Shown here in pieces: positions 62,128 to 64,000 of a stretch of DNA of 64,000 nucleotides; positions within the stretch are counted from its first letter, which is position 1, and each line of letters opens with the position of its first letter. Origin of the DNA: CAWKDG01 sp963848355 (GTDB lineage Bacteria; Actinomycetota; Acidimicrobiia; Acidimicrobiales; UBA8190). The DNA lies in assembly GCA_963848355.1 (NCBI GenBank), contig CAWKDG010000012.1, forward strand, positions 1,364,001-1,428,000. The letters are read 5' to 3'. A program made the translations under genes and the position numbers. The notes beneath the pieces are model-generated. The model was not told where the DNA came from and made no database searches. It worked only from the letters and a program-made list of their open reading frames with translations.

Positions 62128-62856
62128 TCATCGGCGGGCGGCCGGGGCGAGGAGGGACTCGGGGCTCGGTGGCGGCATGGTCTGGTCGACGACGCGCCCG
62201 TCGCGGAGGAAGACCACCCGGTCGGCCCACGAGGCCAGCTGGGCGTCGTGGGTGACCACCAGAGCGGCCACGCCACGGCGGCAGGCGGCGAGGACCAGAC
62301 GCATGACCGCCTCGCCGTTGGTGGCGTCGAGAGCACCCGTCGGTTCGTCGGCCAGGAGAAGGTGGCGCTCGCCGACCACGGCGCGGGCGATGGAGACCCG
62401 TTGGCGCTCCCCCCCGGAGAGCTCGTCGGGATAGTGCGACGCCCGGTCCGCCAACCCGAGCTCCTCGAGGACCGTCATCGCCACTGCCTGCGCTTTGCGG
62501 GCCGGGAGCCCGTCGAGCTCGAGCGGGAGGGCGACGTTCTCCACCGCCGTGAGTCCGGCCAGGAGGTTGAAGTCCTGGAAGACGTAGCCGATGGAACGGC
62601 GTCGCAGCCGCGCCAGCTCGTGGCGCGCCATGTCCGTCAGCGAGGCGCCGCCGACGGAGACGTCGCCGCTGGTCGGCTCCTCGAGGCTCCCGGCGATGGT
62701 GAGGAGGGTGGACTTGCCCGACCCGCTCGCCCCCATCACCGCCACCAGGGTCCCGGCGTCGACCGAGAGGGTGATGTTCCGCAGCGCCTGGACCTCGGTG
62801 TGCCCCGAGCCGTAGCTCTTGGACACGTCGTGCATCTCGAGATAGCTCATTGCCAA
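62128..62856 (-). CDS. MacB/LolD-type ABC ATPase without adjacent permease
   Basis: 242 residues (ATG 62856 or 62850). Walker A MGASGSGKSTLLTIAG, Q-loop YVFQDFNLLAGLTAVENVALPL, LSGGERQRVSIARAVVG, Walker B LLLADEPTGALD and switch LVVTHDAQ. About as close to the exporter ATPase at 43.4 kb as these families usually are. No permease gene lies on either side within the window, so its partner is elsewhere or lost. Confidence 0.93.
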   Translation of the reverse strand: MAMSYLEMHDVSKSYGSGHTEVQALRNITLSVDAGTLVAVMGASGSGKSTLLTIAGSLEEPTSGDVSVGGASLTDMARHELARLRRRSIGYVFQDFNLLAGLTAVENVALPLELDGLPARKAQAVAMTVLEELGLADRASHYPDELSGGERQRVSIARAVVGERHLLLADEPTGALDATNGEAVMRLVLAACRRGVAALVVTHDAQLASWADRVVFLRDGRVVDQTMPPPSPESLLAPAARR

Positions 62857-63009
62857 CCAGCATCAGGGTTCGACGCCCCGACGACAATCGGGGATAACCC
62901 TGACCGCCCCTGTTTGCCCTTCTGTTCGGCTCTTTTGGGGGCCAAGATGTGCCGGGGTGCATGAAGCGAGTGGGATTGAGATCGGTGAGGCTCGGTCAGG
63001 GCAGACGAG

Positions 63010-63879
63010 TCAGCTGTTACCAGTGAGATATCCCAGGAACCTTTGGATGAAGGACGGGTCCTTCACCGGGCCGATCCTCTCCGCGTGTTTGCTTCGATAG
63101 ATCTCTTCGAGCGAAGCGCTTCCGACCAGCTCTCCGTTGACGTCGGTGACGTGCTCTGTCTCGTTCGGGCATTCCGTGGCCAGAAGGGCACCTGGGTCGG
63201 CTCGTCCGAAGTGAGCGGCGTCCAAACGGTCGAACCCGTTCCTGATGGCACATGTGCCGCGACTCGGGGTCAGACCGTAGATCGTGCAATTCCAGCCGCT
63301 TCGCGCCGAACCACACTGGACGACACCACCAGAAGGGAGCGCTGATTGGACGACATCGGCGATCGACGACGGAGTCAGATCTGGTCGGGGGACGACAAGG
63401 ATCGCGATCCCAAGTGCTGCGACGATGATGACGGCCCATCGCAGAGATGCCTTCCCTAGGCGTCCCGCCAAACGCGACGTGGTCTTCTCGAGACTTGCAC
63501 GGACTCCCTGTACCTTTTGGAGCCTGGCGGGCAACTCGGGAGGCAGAGTGGATGCTCCCGGCTGGTATTCCCGTTGCCAAGACTTGACGATGGCATATTG
63601 GGAGACGAGATCCTTGAGGACGGCCGGCTCGATCTCCGATGCGAGCACCGACACATTGGAATCGAAAGCCGAGTGGGGCAGATTGCCCATCCAGCTCTGT
63701 GGCACCGCCTTCAGGCTGGTGTCGATACGCGTCTCGACGTCCGTCAACTCCTGGGCCACCAAGAGCCCGGCGACATAGGCGGATGCTCTTCGGTTGCGCC
63801 GAGCCACGACCAAACTCACGACGCCACCCAGAAGGGCGCCGGCCACAACTCCCAGGAGCCCGATCAGTGCGGTATCCAA
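63010..63879 (-). CDS. Hypothetical protein with two transmembrane segments
   Basis: 289 residues. N-terminal helix (ALIGLLGVVAGALLGGVVSLVVARRNRR), a cytoplasmic helical region (about 35-140), a second hydrophobic segment (WAVIIVAALGIAILVV), then a C-terminal domain with five cysteines (VVQCGSARSGWNCTIYG, GTCAIRNGF, ATECPNE). Slightly lower GC than the core genes. Architecture loosely like the island proteins at 50 kb. Family not recognised. Confidence 0.65.
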   Translation of the reverse strand: MDTALIGLLGVVAGALLGGVVSLVVARRNRRASAYVAGLLVAQELTDVETRIDTSLKAVPQSWMGNLPHSAFDSNVSVLASEIEPAVLKDLVSQYAIVKSWQREYQPGASTLPPELPARLQKVQGVRASLEKTTSRLAGRLGKASLRWAVIIVAALGIAILVVPRPDLTPSSIADVVQSALPSGGVVQCGSARSGWNCTIYGLTPSRGTCAIRNGFDRLDAAHFGRADPGALLATECPNETEHVTDVNGELVGSASLEEIYRSKHAERIGPVKDPSFIQRFLGYLTGNS

Positions 63880-64000
63880 CGCTTACGTCCTCGCCTCCAC
63901 GCCAGTACCGGAAATGCTAGGTCAGACATCGTTCTCAGGTCGGGGTTGTCGATGCCGTGTTCGACCACAAGGGCCTTAGCTTCAGGTTGACCCTGGGTTG
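63864..64000 (-). CDS. Partial hypothetical protein, truncated by window edge
   Basis: The frame is open at the right edge and gives about 45 residues (QPEAKALVVEHGIDN, then AFPVLAWRRGRKRWIPH) to a stop at 63864. It overlaps the start of the next minus-strand gene by 16 bases, as in operons. Too little is visible to name a family. Confidence 0.4.
   Translation of the reverse strand, partial: TQGQPEAKALVVEHGIDNPDLRTMSDLAFPVLAWRRGRKRWIPH

Overview
The window is high-GC, densely coded chromosomal DNA from an actinobacterium, centred on the replication origin. Evidence: the gene order rpmH-dnaA-dnaN-recF-dciA-gyrB-gyrA on one side of the origin and rnpA-yidD-yidC-jag-rsmG-parA-parB on the other; blocks shared with mycobacterial chromosomes (trxA/trxB/cwlM, murJ with a DUF6049 gene and cca; ino1/padR/DUF5318; rpsF-ssb-rplI-dnaB); frequent GTG starts; and several genes that look leaderless behind a TANNNT box. 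A lineage such as Acidimicrobiia is my inference from the mix of conserved and unfamiliar genes; no rRNA is present to test it. No tRNA, rRNA, insertion sequence, integrase or CRISPR array was found.

Layout. 1-8226: minus-strand replication block (gyrA, cut by the window edge, then gyrB, dciA, recF, dnaN, an oriC candidate at 6616-6834, dnaA). 8577-14577: plus-strand block for ribosome, membrane insertion and segregation (rpmH to parB) with two parS sites. 14753-22661: minus-strand cwlM, trxA, trxB, degV-like, murJ and DUF6049. 22738-32399: tRNA CCA-adding enzyme, inositol-phosphate synthase with a PadR regulator, a thioredoxin-like/VKOR disulfide pair, a fluoride riboswitch with two overlapping crcB genes, and a quinone-type methyltransferase followed by a UbiA-like membrane protein. 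32811-36742: panB, rpsF, ssb, rplI, dnaB (rpsR is missing from its usual place). 37526-46083: a two-component system divergent from a lipoprotein/MacAB-type exporter operon. 46294-48951: SnoaL-like protein, LLM oxidoreductase, threonine dehydratase. 49381-51178: a small lower-GC island with unfamiliar membrane and zinc-finger proteins. 51175-62856: SDR, a UbiA-type prenyltransferase, CFA-type methyltransferase, secreted proteins, RNA methyltransferase, LCP ligase, an internally duplicated cysteine-rich protein, TetR and an orphan ABC ATPase. The right edge holds two more unfamiliar proteins, one incomplete.

The main functional units are replication initiation (DnaA, DnaN, DciA, DnaB, SSB, gyrase), segregation (ParAB-parS), envelope building (YidC, MurJ, CwlM, LCP), thiol/disulfide chemistry (Trx system; DUF929-like protein plus VKOR), fluoride export, and a probably envelope-stress-responsive exporter.

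Two things affect reading. First, at least eight apparent single-base frameshifts interrupt conserved genes, including the normally essential yidC and murJ; sequencing or assembly error is the most economical explanation. Second, GyrA and GyrB both carry residues at their quinolone-determining positions that resemble resistance substitutions. The best candidates for something not well described are the 37.5-46.1 kb regulated exporter, whose adaptor carries an inserted fibronectin-like domain, and the tandem Cys/His protein at 60.4 kb.
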